This document shows, one piece after another, positions 11,201-26,200 of a stretch of 64,000 nucleotides of DNA. How positions within the stretch are numbered: the first letter of the stretch is position 1; every line of letters begins with the position of its first letter. Below the pieces are notes generated by a model. The model saw only the letters and a program-made list of their open reading frames with translations, did not search any database and had not been told where the DNA came from. This stretch comes from Orthonyx spaldingii (lineage: Eukaryota; Chordata; Aves; Passeriformes; Orthonychidae). The translations under genes and the position numbers were made by a program. Where the stretch lies: positions 4,531,143 to 4,595,142 of the forward strand of contig VZTJ01000294.1 of the NCBI GenBank assembly GCA_013397795.1. The letters are read 5' to 3'.

Positions 11201-14200
11201 GTGTTCTAGCTCAGCCCATGGCCATCTACAAGCCTGGTAAGAATGGGATGCAGACTTAGTTTAACCCAGGAACCAAAGTGTTGGAGGCACCAAGTGACAT
11301 GGTGAGAATGTTATTCCTCTGGCAGCCTTTGGAAGTACCCAGGTTCTTTGTTGCACAAGCAGCTGAGAAGGGAAGATGTGCACCTGAATAGACAAGAGAG
11401 TTCACTGAGCGTGTTAGAAAAACACAACTAAAGTCCTTTGTGAAGTGCCGTCTTTGATTTGGGTAATGTGATTCCAGCTCTAAAGTCAAGGAGGGTGTTA
11501 CTCTGGCAATTGGGTCCAACTTCTGCTGGACTGTTCTGCTCCTGATTGCCTCTACATTTAGTTGTAATTCAGCCATCACCTCCACAGAGAAATAGGCCAA
11601 TGTCACAGCACTGCAGAGTAAGGCTTTTCCTACTGGGCCGAGATAGATAGCATAAATTAGCAGAGTTACCCTAATGTTTGTGCATCAAAACTGATGGAGT
11701 TCTGCTGCTTGCTCTGATGGCCAAGAAATGTGAAATGTACTTGTGTATGTGCTGCGTCATACAACTGAAAGATGAACCTTCTTAGGTGACCTAAGTAAAT
11801 ACTTGTGAAAATTGAACTATTGACACTTGATGCCTTTTCTAGAAAACCTACAAGATAAATACACATTTAAGCAAAAGTCTTTGATTCAAGTTATTTTGCT
11901 GGCCGAATAATACCATTAAAATTGTTAGAGTAGGCAGGCAAACACTGCTTCTTTCTTCACTGCTTTGCATTTCATAGCAGTAGAACCATTTTGTTTATGA
12001 TCTGTGCTAGCAGTGTCTTCTGTAATACCTAGAGCTGATTTGTCATAACAGGTCTTTGAAACAAAATACTTTGCTATAAAATGCAGCTAGTATGGGATGT
12101 CCAGTCATCTGTTTTACTGTCACATTCTCACCCTACTGCCTAACAAAGTAATACTAGAAGTTGGCATGGATTACAGGAGCCTAGGAAGAAGGTGAAATAC
12201 AAAAAGGCTTTTCCCTTAACTGTTTGCAGCCCTAGTCTCCCACAGTCACACTGAAAAAGTTCCATTTTGTCACACCTAATTTATTTTTAGTTCAATTTTC
12301 ATTATTTGTCTTAGCAATTTTGTGATAGGGTACAAGCCTCACAGGTTTACAGGTTTTCCATTTTGCCTGGTTTAGTGAAGACCCTTTAGCTAGGGCTTTG
12401 TGCTGCATTTCTCTACAGATTATTTTGGAGGAAGCTGCAGGAAGAAATGACCTTTAATTTTTTTAAATCTGTGAAATCACAGAGCCTTTCAAATAAGGAG
12501 AAACCAAAGCATGTGCAATAAGCTTTCTCTGAACAAACTACTGTTGCTTTCATTGCTATTTGCACCACTTAACAGAAGATGCACACCAGGAATTTTATGA
12601 ATATACAAATATACAGGCCTGAGGAGACAAAAATTATAGTGAATACCATTCCCACACTCAACAGCTGGGAAGAAATACAAAATCTGCAAGGTAATGCTAA
12701 CCATATTATGGTAGGTAGGCAAAAATTCACTAGTTAAATGGTGTGTATTCTTTGTTATTAAATTGCTCTTTTAAGATGACTGTTAGGAAGGAAGAGCACG
12801 GATGAATAAGCTGATTAAACACCCTTAAGAGTTTGCTACACAAAACAAAATGCTGTGGCCTGAATTGCTTAGTCTTTTTTCCTTGGGGAAAGGAAAAATA
12901 TTACTTCTGTTGTCCTCGTGTCCTCTTCAATGTCAGGAGAAGAAACCAACCAAGATGGAGTTTATGGCTCTGTCTTTGGAGATTTTACATATCTAAATAT
13001 ATCAGGAACAGTTTGGCTCAATTTCTGATAGTCCTTATCACAGTGACTTCCACCCTAGTGAGATGATTTGTAAAATAAGGTATTGGTCGTTATAAACATA
13101 AGTGTCAAAGTAGTCTGTGGTTTAGAAGAATAAGGAAAAGCATCATTCTCTTTGTCTAAAGAGAGAGCATTTCTGTATCTTCTCTTTATACACCAAAAGG
13201 AATTTACACACCACCCCACTCCCCCAAAACAGGAGATTTGAGAGCCTCAACATACAGTCTTCCAAAACTACACACAATATACCAGTTCTACTTAGCTAGA
13301 TACTGAGTAATTTTAGGCAATGTCTACAAAATAGGCCTTAGTGGCCATCACTGCAGAGCTCACAAATCATTTGAGTTTGTGAAAACTCAGTGTGTTTGTT
13401 TTTTTCTGAATTAAAATATTTTATCTGTTTTATCCTAAGGCAAGGATGATGACATGGGCAAAGTGAACATTGCTAAGCCCTAGTGTTCTCACACTTTCTA
13501 ACAGTTCACTGATAGTGAGTTGGAGAGAAGGGAGAAGCTCAGTAGAATTAATTGTGCTGTATCTGCTTGAAGGAAGAATATAATTGGCATGATTGAAGTT
13601 GCATGTGGAACATACTCTGAATGACAGAGCAGTATGTTTTCCTGAGAATGGTATGAACAGCTATGTTACAGTGGAACTTCTGTACAGACTGGCTCATTCA
13701 CAGAAAAAAAAAAAAAGATAGGCTGTACAGTAAGTATATCAACAAAAAAAGAGGCAAAAGATACCAGAAATTCTCTGAAACTTTTGTTTCCATCTGGCTT
13801 ATACTGTTTAACCTAAGGTTTATGTTACTGTTTTTTTATTATGCTAGGTCTGGACACTTATGAGAGATTTGGCTAACACTACACATTTGTTGTTATACAA
13901 AGTTCTTAACCAAAAGGTTTTTGCTGTAAAAAGTAAGAGACTTTTTTCAAAATGGTTTAAATCTCTGAAGTGGAAAAAGGGGTTCACACACATGTTCCCC
14001 TTGGCATAATAGAAAGTTGTTTAAATGTTCACATTTAACTTAGTTGGTTTGAAATGCCATTATAAATATATCTTTATATTACATGAACGAGTAAATCCCT
14101 TCCAAAAGAACTCATACCAGTTTAAAATTAAGGATATAAAGTAAGAAAATTCTTACCAAGTTCAGATAAAAATGTGTTAGCATCGTGTGACCACAAATTG

Positions 14201-17200
14201 TCTATCTATACATTAAACACTTCCTGCTTCAGTTAAGTGTTATGTTTTCCTATGATGACAAATGTTTAGGACTTCTCTCCTGCACCTCATACTGAAAGCA
14301 GCACATAACCAGTAGTACAAGGCCTGTGTCACCAATGGGGCATTTTGATTCAATAGTTATTCCCTGAGCAAGGTTCCCATTACAAGGGTTTAATGGAGTT
14401 TATTCAACAACTGCGCTGCCTGTAGCATAACAGTTGTCTCCTACTGTGCCCTTGGAGACCCAGTCTCTCTGTGTTAGGTGCTATCGACCAAGCTGTTTAT
14501 TAATTAAGGTACAGGTGTATTTCTTTATAATGGAAAGTCCAAATGAAATAATTTTCATCCTGTGCTAGGCATTCAACTGCTAAGCAAAATGCTGTGAACT
14601 GTAATAGCATACATGGCTGTTAACAGGAGTCTTCTAAGGTAGCAATGTCTGGCTGCCTTCCAGTTCACAAGTGACTACACAATGTTTCAGGGTTTGGGAA
14701 CTGACATATTTTCCTTCATCTCATCATCTCCTATTTCTGCTCTATGTTGTCTATACTTATTGAAGGCTTAATAATTTGATTTTGTTGTACTGGTCCAGCA
14801 ATCACTAAAAAAACACAAAAGTTCTTCGTGGTCTTTGATAATTCTAATGAATTCATGTTTGATGCTTAGAATGCATGAAAAACTTTTAGTATACAGATTC
14901 TAATTGTGAGACTGGTATTTTGTTTTGATAGCAATGTTTTGGAGTGAGGGGACCTCATTCTCCAGGACCTTGCATGCTCCATGGTGATTTGCAGTTGTGC
15001 AACATGAGGAATATGCTGCCAGGGTCACGTATCTACTAACCTTGTCTAGCTAGAATTCCTGACTGTGCTGATCTAGCTAAGTGTCTTAATACAGATACAT
15101 CAGAAAAAATAGATTTTCTTTACACAGCTTTTCTCACAGTGGGAACTTTTTTCTATAAAGCTCTGCTCTCGGATCCTCTTGTGCAGGTTACAATAAGTTT
15201 TCAAAACTGTAACTGCATCCAAGCTAGAAACTTCAGCTACCACCATAGTGTTCTTCAGAAAGTGCAGCATTTAACATATATGCAGCATACCTACCCCAAC
15301 ACAAGTCTGTAGTGTAGATAAATGGTAGAGCAGAACTTTCCACTTCCTGTAATCATAATTTGTTACTCCCACCTTTATTAGATGCAATAGAAAACACAGA
15401 GAACATGAGTGAAATGGGCCTTTTGAAGTTTTAAGCACTATATTAGCATCAACTGTTGGAGCAGGGTTATTCTATGTGCTCAGTTGTGATTTACAGACGC
15501 AGCTGGGATGTGTAAAGTGATTACTCTGCACTGAGACAGCCCAGGAAGAATTCAGAAATCTCCATGTGTCAGCAGCCCTTGAAAATTCATAATCAAGACT
15601 TAAAGGAGCTGGCTCGCTGATACGTAGTTTTTAGTAAGTATTGGCATTTAAGAGAAATTACAGAAAATGGGAAATTAGCTGATAAGTTACTTCCATTGAA
15701 AAAGGACCACTTTGGTGGCGTGCATATTTTTAGGCTGTTCAGGATATCATTAATGAGCAAAAAGATGGAAAAGAATAAAAAAGTGGCATCACAGAGAAAA
15801 CAGATATTATCCAGTAAGTCTTGTTCCACATACTGATAGAGTTCTAATTCAGTGATTCTGTAAGTTAGGAAATAAAGACCTAATGGCAGGGTGGGTGAGA
15901 TGCTAATAAGTATCAAGTTTAAATGAAAAATCAGTTATGCCTTTTAAAAAATGTCTGATCAGCTGTTAGAAAAAACAGTGAAGGAAAGTGACAACTTCAT
16001 CACCTACTTGAGGGAAGACACCTTGGCTATTTTTACTGTCCACTGTAATTAATGAATATCACTTGCACTGCTTTTAATTCATTATGAAATACCTCATGTT
16101 GCACAGTCATCTTTCATTTATGTTAACCAGGATTTACTTCGAGCTTCAGTGGAGTTCACCCACGAAATTAAAGACCAATCAGGCCAAAAGTGCAAACTTA
16201 AGCCCTATTTCAGTCACATTACTGTATTCCCACACAATACATTTAATTTCATCTCAGCTTTCATCTGAATGTTAAATTTTATAAAATTAAAATTTTGGTT
16301 CATTGGTGAATTGATTTGATTTGGTATTCATATAATGATCTGGCTGTATCCTTTGACCTAGATTTTAGATCAAAAATCTATTTCATCTAAATATTTGAAA
16401 GAAATGTAGATTATTATTATGAAAATCACAAAAACAAAAAACATGCAGTAAACCTGTGGCTTTGGTCAATACACTAATTTATGTAGATGTTATTGTGAGA
16501 ATTTTGAATGAACTGCTAATAACTAATATTCAGTTTCCTTATCCTATAACCTGGCAACATCATATTGGTTTTTTACGATCCTTTGATAAAGGAGTTGCAA
16601 GCATCTTGCAAAGATGTGAAAGCATCCAGCAGTATAAGCGAGCAATGATTTTTTGGTTCAAAACTTCTGTACAGAAGGCATAATCTAATCTTATGTAAAA
16701 AATCATGTGCCAAAACATTTAGTTTTGTCCAGCTAACTGATTGTGTAATGTTAAATCATCTTTGGTCTTTTCAGTTTAGTTTAAAGTGATATGTGTACAC
16801 AAAAAGACCTAAATAGATCTGAAAGCTTACTGATGGAAAATTAAACACATCCTAAGCATTCTTACTTCTTGAAGAGCAAAGGCTCTCTTTCTTTCAATAG
16901 TTTATTAACTTAGATTAGTTGTATAGCGTTGTAAGTTTCTACATGTTCATGCATTTATCTTCACATTGGATTGTCTTTGATTGTAAGATAAAAGAAAAGG
17001 GTTTCTTCTGTATCTGTCATCAAGTCTTCTGCAGATTATAGCTGTTACAGAAGAGCAATTTCATTTGTTGATTTCTCTACATGTCCTGAAAACTGTGCTT
17101 TGCATACAGATACTGTAAAGGATCTGCTTCTAGTTTGCTTTCACAGGCAGAAATAAGGTACAACTGCATGAAGGTTTATAGAATTATAATGGTATATATG

Positions 17201-20200
17201 TGCATATAAAACTTGCCTTGAGCAACTACCCTTTTTATATTGCTTAGTAGGCCTCTGCCAATAACCTGTTTTGAAGAGAATACTTTGGGATGGAAGGTAC
17301 TGTCATTGAATAGGGAACAAGAAAATCAGTTGTCTTATAAACTATTCCAAATTTCTTTTCCATTTTATCTTCTTGTATTGATGTTTAAAGGCTTAGAATA
17401 TCTGTCATATAACTGGCTTGATGAATTTAGATAATCCAGTATGAGACTGACTGACCTCACCAAGGAGAAATCAGGATACTGTTTGTTGTTAATTCTGCAC
17501 TGGTGCTTGTTCTTGTGTTTCAGGTGATATAATCATATTGATTAACATAATAGTAAAGGAAACATAGTTAGACGGTTTCAGTTTAAGATAATACCTTTGT
17601 TTTCCAAATTTCTGATGCAGTACCACCTGAATTCTAGTTGTTAGATCAGGGTAAGAGTGAGTCTTCTTTAAATATGACAAATAATTAACTGTTTAGTGTT
17701 TGCAACTCTTTAGAAATCTAGCTTGAAACATCGAGTAGCCACCTATTGATCTGTCTATATCAGAGGCAGACACAATAATTTCTTGGGGGATTTGCCTTTC
17801 ATAACCAACTAATTTTAATTTCTGCTTTATTTTGTAAATGGATGTTAAAATAGCTGTTCACTGGAAGAACACTTCCTGCAGCTGTTTGATAGATGGCATC
17901 ATCTCACCTAAGTTCAGCCACCTAAAAGACAAGCAAGCAGCAACTGTCAGGGATTGTCAAGTCCATGGAGAACAGCAACTACTAGCAGCATCTTTCCGTC
18001 ATCATAAAAGAAACATAAAAGTTACAAATTTTAAACACTGTGACTGCTTTAATATGAGAAAGTGTAGCAGTTGGTTAATTATGTCTGCAAGATCTAACTA
18101 ATGCTCTTATCTGTCTCAAAAGACAATATAGAGGAATAACGTGCTCCGCTGTTGAGTGGAGCTGTTGCCACTGTTGAGAATTGCCTCTTCACGAACATTT
18201 TTTAAAAATTGTATTATCTGTGAAATAACAACTTATTAAAACCACTGAGATCTCACTTGCCTTTCTCCAAACAGCTCAATGAGAAAAATAATTGTATTAT
18301 AAAGTTTGTATTTTTGTTTTTCAGAACTGTGTATGCAAAGGTAAAAGTCCCTGCTTTTGTGATAGCATGAAAGGTAGTAAGGTAAGAACAGATACATATT
18401 CCTTTTTTAATATTAGCTTATATACTTGGAAATTGTTAATAGATTACTTCAGTTGAGTGAATTTAGTGTGTGATAGTATTTTGCCAATAGAGTCTACAGA
18501 GAATGATTACCTTACAAAATTCTGTTAACTTTGGGGACACTGTTTAGCTAAGACTTTTCAATTGATTTTTTTACATGCATTAGTATGTTTACAGCATTGT
18601 ATGATGTTTGAACACTAGCACAACAACTGTCTGAAGCACCAGGTCCCTTTCACTAACTCCTAACAAATGCCATTACCCTGGCAGCAGCTCTCCTGTTACA
18701 AATTTCATCATGCCACAAAGAGTGGCATGTTCAGTGCTTCTCTCTTTCCATCTCTGGACCCTGCCCACTCCCCTTTGCCAGTTCCTGAAGGAAAGCTACA
18801 CACACTGGCATCAAACAGATAAACCTTTTGTAGATCAAGCAGGGGATGTGTTTCTGGGTTCTAATCACAACCACCTTGCCAGCACTGAAGGAACAGCAAA
18901 TCCGTCAGCAGTAACAGATCCACAGCTCTGCCTGTTGCCAACAGCAGCTTGGCAGAGGCTCTGACTGGCTTTTAGACAAACCTGAATTACGCAAATGCCA
19001 AAAATTCTTTGAAACTCCTGCTTGAAGTTGGAAAAACAACTGATTCACAAATGAAAGGGGCATTATTGAAGAAGTCATGGTTGCAATTCAGGCGAGCCAT
19101 GAACACAGAAGCTGCCATACTAAACCTTTTCAACAGATTCCAGACGTCTATAAAGATCTAGGATTATGATTAGTCCCACTGATTAGTCCCATCTGCTTTT
19201 AGGAAGCTTCATTTTGGTGTCGGAGAAAATTTATCTGAAAGTAAATACGTTCATTATTAAAATATATATTAAAAGTGGGAAAGGAGAATACTAACATTTT
19301 CAGTAAAATCTCCCTGTTTATTTTTCGTGTTACTAGTTGGTCTAACCTGACTTTGTCCTAAACAGTGAAATTGAGACCAGTTGAAAAACTAGAAAAAAAT
19401 AAACTGCCCACTAAAAGAGAAATATTAATAAGAATGGACAACCACAACTTGTCTTTATCAGTTCCATGTTATATAACTGAGCAATTTGTAGGTAAGAGTA
19501 AATCGTTGTTTACACTGATGAAGGTTTTCATGCAGCTATGGAAAATGACGTTAATCAACATGTTTTGATAATTCAGTGTTTAGAATTGTTCAACCTGAAA
19601 ATCCTCTGGTCTTGTTGATCTGCTAGGAAGAAAGTGCGGCTAAAATTGTGTTTTCTGTAGAGAGGGCAGTGAAGCTGTCAGGAGAGCGCAGTGCTGCTCT
19701 GGATTCAGACAGCACCCGTGGCTCTTGCCGTGGACAGCAGGTTGAGGAGTTTGGTTTTCCTGTGAACTGGTACCGAACCCCCTCCAGCGGCACATCCTGG
19801 GATCGCATTCATCCTTCTGCCGTGGGACACTAGGGCGTGAAATAAACTATTTTTTATAAAAAGCTATGCCGATTTATTATATAGATCTCACAGACACTCT
19901 ATAATGCAATACTTATTTTCATATGTGTTAAAATATTGTGGGATTGCATTCTATCTTGAGAGATATAAATATATAGAATTGCTATTTTAAAAAAAAATTA
20001 TTTCATTCAGAAGCTATTTAAAATCTGGTGAGTTTGTGGGATACTGAGGAGTGAGAATTGGTGCAGGGACAAGCCAAAGTATTTTGGCTTACCAGAGACA
20101 TCTCTTGGACCCTGTCTTGTGCATCAAATAAGACACTGAAACTTCTGCTCAGCAAAATTTCACATGCTTTCTTTGCATAACTTTGTATAAAGCAATTTTG

Positions 20201-23200
20201 GAAAATTGACTCTGAGAGAATTGATAAACCCATTGTCCCTCTCCCACATCATGCTGTGATGTAAAAGGTCTTGAATAGGCAGCTCTTCACTGGTATAAAA
20301 TTGAGCATGCTAAATTGCTGCTGTCTGAAGAGCTGAAACACCTTTTCTGTGAGCTTCCAGGCTTGAAACACTTCATTTAAACCAAGTTAAAACTTGCATC
20401 TTCATTATATTTAACTAAAAAACTGAAAATGCCCCTTTCACTGTACCTTAGCCTCCTATATTCTGCTTGCATAGCTTAAATTTTGTTTCCTTTGCCTAAT
20501 TTGCTTATTTGAACTTGATCTTAAAAAAAAAAAANNNNNNNNNNNNNNNNNNNNNNNNNNNNNNNNNNNNNNNNNNNNNNNNNNNNCATGAAAAAGTAAT
20601 TGGGTGTCTTAATCTCTGAGATTCAGAAAAATTTAAAATAGTTGTCACTTAAAGCAAGGTTTTTTTATTCTGTCTGAATGGTTTAGTTGCATTTGACTCC
20701 CACTGGTTTTTTCCTTGGCTTTTATAAAGAGATATGAATGGTTTGGAACTGACCTTGCTATACAGCAGCAGCCATTAAGATTCCCAATTTCTGTTGCTAA
20801 ACATAATACAGAAATATTAACAAGGAATACGTATCAGCTACTTTCTTAAACTTTTCATGCTGTCAGCTAACTTCTATACTCTGCAAAGCAATCTTGGGTA
20901 CTATCTTGTGTTCTGGTAATTCAGCCATACTTATGAGCATGTGGTGCCATGGGGCCGAGGCAGCACAGAAATGCACCACAAAAACAGCTCAGTGTGGGCA
21001 AGGGCAATATATCTGCCACAGCAGCAGAAAGCTAAGAGGTACTGAAAGTAATGAATGCGTTAGAAATAAGCTATCAAAAGGAGAATTCATGGATATTTTA
21101 AGAGCTTAGTTATCTTAATGTTTACAGGGTGAAAAAGGCTTTCCTGGTGTTCCAGGTCCACCTGGTCAAAGAGGCTTTCCTGGTCCAGAAGGGCCTCCAG
21201 GGCCACAGGGACCAAAGGTAGGTATGTATGTGAGACAGAGAGATACCCACAGTCAAAGTTAGCGATGGCTATGTAAACACTTCTGTTTTACAAAACCAAA
21301 CCAAACCAAACCAAAACCTGTCTCAGAGTTTCCTATTTGGTGAGGAATGTTGTTTGGTCACCAGTTGCAACTGTAATTTTTGACTGTGCCAAAGCAGCTG
21401 ATATAGGCCTTGTTTTCAATTGGCTTTTATTGTTGACATGGGCTTTTGTTGTCAATTGTCCATTGGTCAGTGCTAAAACTGGCCTGAACTTCAGCTGAAC
21501 TGAACTGCCAGAGGCAATGAACATGGGTGTAGACAGATTTTTTTCAACATAGCCTCAGTTTTTAACATCTATTAACATCCTGACATTTGTTGCTGAAAAG
21601 AAACAAATTACTATTGAGAAAAATATGAAAAATAGACTTAAGAAAATTTGAAGGGAAATACTGTTTTTAAGATAAATCCTGCTCTGTTTAGGAAATACCT
21701 GGTTGCTTGGATGGTGGAGAGAATGGCTTCAGTGACTTTCTTTCTTTCTTTCTTTCCTGTATGCCTAAACTGAGGCTGAATATGAATTTTCAATAACTCC
21801 CACATAAGTACAAAAACAAACTCAACAAAAAAAGTTGTGCATTAAAAGCGTTTTATGTACATTTGTCTTGAAGAACAGTGATTTTGCTGTTATCAATAAA
21901 TTGGCTCTGGTGAATAAATTATTTCTGTGTAAATATGGTGTGAACTCAGCCACAGTGTAAATCAGGAAGGTGCTCCCACAATCAGATTATGTCTAGGACC
22001 TGCACTAATGTGGCCACAGCACTTAACTATACCTTTAAACAAATGGGTTTTATTGTTTTCATTTAAGTATTGTTGCATTATTCTGTCCTATCTTATTTTT
22101 ACAATACTTTCTGAAAGTGATACTCATGGTAGATTTGATCCATGTTGATGAGCCTTTTATCTGAACTCGTTGAAGTGTTTAGTGCAGCTTTTCCCTTTTA
22201 CTAAGCGACAATAACTTCTGCAAGAATGGCAAAAAGTAAGGATATTTTGTCTAGCAAGAAGACTTCGTTAGCCTGAATGCCATCTATTGTAGTGTGTGCC
22301 AGTTAGCCTCTCCTATCCAATACCTCTACATTATCTGAAATGGAATGTAGCCCAGGATTTTAGAAGCTATGCTGTTCTTCACATTTCCCATTTCCTTTCT
22401 GGGAATGGTAAAATTTTCTTGCTAGCACCAAAGCTCTAAGCATCTTGAAAGAATTCCAGCAGGTTCTGTCCAGATGGTGCAGTGTCACTGTGGCAGTCTT
22501 GGCTGTCTTCTTTCAGCCTTGCTCTCCCATCCTGCTTAGCCCCCTTTCAGCTCCTGGTCTTCCTTTCCATGCTCAACAGTGCAGGTGAGAGTATACACAT
22601 CTATCTGATCGTTACATGGGCACCACCCATATCTGGGAACCTTCCAGCTATTTCCTCACAGGGAAGAACTTCCAGGTCTCACAGTTTGACCAAATCCATA
22701 GCAACTGCTTTATCAACATACACTGTTATTTTTTTGACCTATGATGAGACATATATTTTTTTTCACTGTGAGGGTAGGCGGGTGGTGAGACACTGAACAG
22801 GTGCCCCATTTCTGGAAGTATTCAAGGCCAAGTTGGATTAACTTTGAGCAACCTATTCTAGTGGAAGGTGTCGCTGCCCATGTCAGGGAAGTTGGAACTC
22901 GATGACCTTTAAGGTCCCTTCCAACTTGAACCATTCTGTGATTCTATGATACATCCCCTATAAACGGAAGGGAGGGCAAGACACCACAGTTTATGCAAGT
23001 TGTATGAAATGCTGCTTTGCTTTATTGACTGTATAGGTCAATCACTTTTTTATTTGTATAGCTGGGTTTGTGTCCGCATGTTGGTATTGATATTGAAAAT
23101 ATTGTGTGTCTTGTTGACATTTATGTGCTTTTTCTCAATTGAAACATATTGAAAAATGTTGCTTTCCATTTGTGATCTAGGGTTCTCCAGGGTTTACAGG

Positions 23201-26200
23201 CTTAGTTGGACCCAAAGGTACACGAGTAAGTGTTTGTATTTTAAACAAACTTATATGTAATGTCATGCTAATTGCCAACTTGGTTCAATAATTTGTGAAA
23301 ATAAAAGCAAAACATTATTTATGATTTCAAAGCATGGTTGAAATTTATGACACAGTGTATGCACAAGCATTATTTATTTTTAGAACTTTTGCCCTTTTTG
23401 CTACACCTTACATAACAAGTTTTTGCTGTATGTTTTTAATATTTGGGTGTCAGACTAGGATACCATGAAGAGTTTGGGGTTTTTTCCTATGGGCAAAACC
23501 AGTGTGTGCTACCCATGTGTAATCATTATGCTTGGTTCACAAGCATAGAGTTAAGGAAGTTATGATCTTTTAATGGAATCAAACTGGTGTCCATTCTTAT
23601 TATAAGTGTAATCAAAGAAAAATTGCCTAATGAGCTTTTGTTTAATATTAATAATATTATTTATCTGGTTTAATATCGTTAGGGAGTCCCAGGAATACCC
23701 GGATTTTCAGGTCCCCCAGGCCTTCCAGTAAGTAAAAGTGAAATTGATTTAACCATTTCTCTCTTACGCGTCTTTAGTGCACAATTATCCTCCGCTCAGT
23801 GTGCTCACTCCAGTCTCAACATCAACATTGTCTCTGTCAATTGGCCTAGAGATAAAAATCTTGGCATCAGCAATTCTTACTCATTGTAATGATTTAAGAA
23901 CACATTGTAATCTGTCAAGTCTTGTGAAACACTGCTCCAACATAAACTTGTTCAGTGTTTCTGTAGGGCATATGAATGTGCAAAAACAAAGCTTGCGTCA
24001 ATTTTGTGCTTCTTTTAGGGTGAACCAGGAACAGTTGGTCCTCCTGGGCTCCCAGGTGTTCCAGGATGCAATGGCACAAAGGTACAAACCAAGCTGAGTG
24101 TTCTGGAGATGTGGTTTGGCTGTGCTTGGGAATGGCCAAAAAGTGTTCTAGATTTCCCCCAATATACAACAACTTTGACTTGTTTTGGTTTGTGACTTCA
24201 CCAGCTATAAAAACTTGTATCATGGGACTATTAGGAAGGAAAAGTGCTACCTTTTTGTGTAAAATAAATACTTAACACATGCTAATGGCCTTTGCTAAAA
24301 GATAAGAATGATGTTTTATATTTGGACAGATAATACTTTTTTCATTAAATCCAGAAGACCTAATCAGTTTTTTTCAAGGTATCCTTTTGTTGCAATGGGT
24401 TATAAAGGAGGTAGTTAATTAATGTTATTTCACCAGGATCTAGCTTGCAGTTGGCAATTCATAAATGCTGAAAGTAATTAAGAGAAAAGGCTTGATGTTA
24501 AGTTACAGATTTACCAGGTTTTCTTTGCTCTATGAACATTCTGAAAGAGGAAGTCAGAATAATGCCTACTACAGAAAATCATAGATTTCTAGTGGAACTC
24601 TGAACTAATCTGAACAGTCTAGGATAGAAGTCAAGCTGCATAAAATGGGATGATCCTCTTCTAGCAAAATACAGTGGTAATGCACTCACACTGCATTTAG
24701 TGTGATAGCATAAAAAACTTCTTCTGTAATCACATTTGCCAAAATCAGGCCAAATAATAAACCATAAAATGCATTAACGATCACTGTTACTACTTGCAGG
24801 GTGACCAAGGGTTTCCAGGTCCTCCAGGTCGAAGAGGTGCTCCAGGCCTTCCAGTAGGTGTCCGTGAAGTTCATGATTGTGTGCATTCCTACCACATAAA
24901 GCCAGTCCCTGAAGGAGTGTAAAGCCTCATGTTAGCTCATACTGCCAACACTTGAAATATATAGGTATCCCCATTTTATTAGTTTGAAAACTGTGTGATA
25001 AAGAGACCAAAGTTAAAAGTAATGCTTCATTGTCTGCATGTTGGTCCTCAACTTCTCAGTTAATGGGTGCATGAAATTCATTGACTGGAGTTCGCTCTCA
25101 TGTGATACTCATGAAAATTTACCACTTACATCCCTAAAGGTGCCCAAGATACATTTAATAGATTGCAGTTTCAGTTTGTGCTTAAGTATCTTTGAGAAAA
25201 AAAACCTTAATTAAGTCAATAAGAACCAGGAATTAAACCCAGACCTTCTCACTATGGGTGCATTGCTTTAATCCTAGGATTTGGGGTTTTTTCACTGTAG
25301 AAATGTGTTTGAAAGAGAATTTTTTAAACAAATGGAAAAGGAATGCTGTCTGTCAAGTTCCAGTGGCTTCAAATCTAGTAACTTCTAAACATGATCTTTA
25401 TTTTACCAGCTTTGCTGATTTTATTTATTTATTCATTTATTAAGATCAGGCTTCAAAGCTGTTCTGCCTTGACTTGTAGAGTTGTACCTGTGAGATTGAC
25501 TATTTTTTAACAATATGCCCTTTCTTTTTAAATTGAAGTCTGGCCCAGTAAACATGAACTTGGCTATGCACCTTCTTCATGAAAATAAATCACCTGAAGA
25601 GCACCAAGCTTAGACAATATTCAGAATGTGTTATTTCAGCACTCTTTTACTTTTCTGTTTCAATGTGATTGTTCTTCTTCCTAGGGTATTGCTGGTATCA
25701 AAGGAGAGAAGGTCAGTTACTTGCATCATATTGCATGAAGTATTTATTGGTTATCAACAACTTGTGTGTATGTTTGTTGCTTTTAACATCTCCATTCATG
25801 GGAAACAGAAGGTTTGCTTTCCAGAAGAAGTAACCACAAAGTTTTGTGCTTCCTTTGTCCTGGTAGCATTCACCTCAGGTTGCAAAATGGTCTATAATTT
25901 TTTTTTTCCTCAAACTACTGTTATTGCATGTAATGAATTTAACACTTCCAAGCACACAAAGAACTAAGCTCCTCCGCCAAACAGTTTATGAATTCATACG
26001 GAAATCTGCAGATGCACTAGAGAGTATTTTAAAGGGATGAAAAGTAACAAAAATAAATTGAAGGCAGGGACTGTGCATGAGTAATGTAGGTATATCTGAA
26101 AAGAAGACTGCTTCTAACAGAGAACTGGAAGGCCTGCTAAAGGTATATTTTGTTTAATAAAATCTTTTTTAAGTAGAACTATCCATAGTGGACAGTTTCC

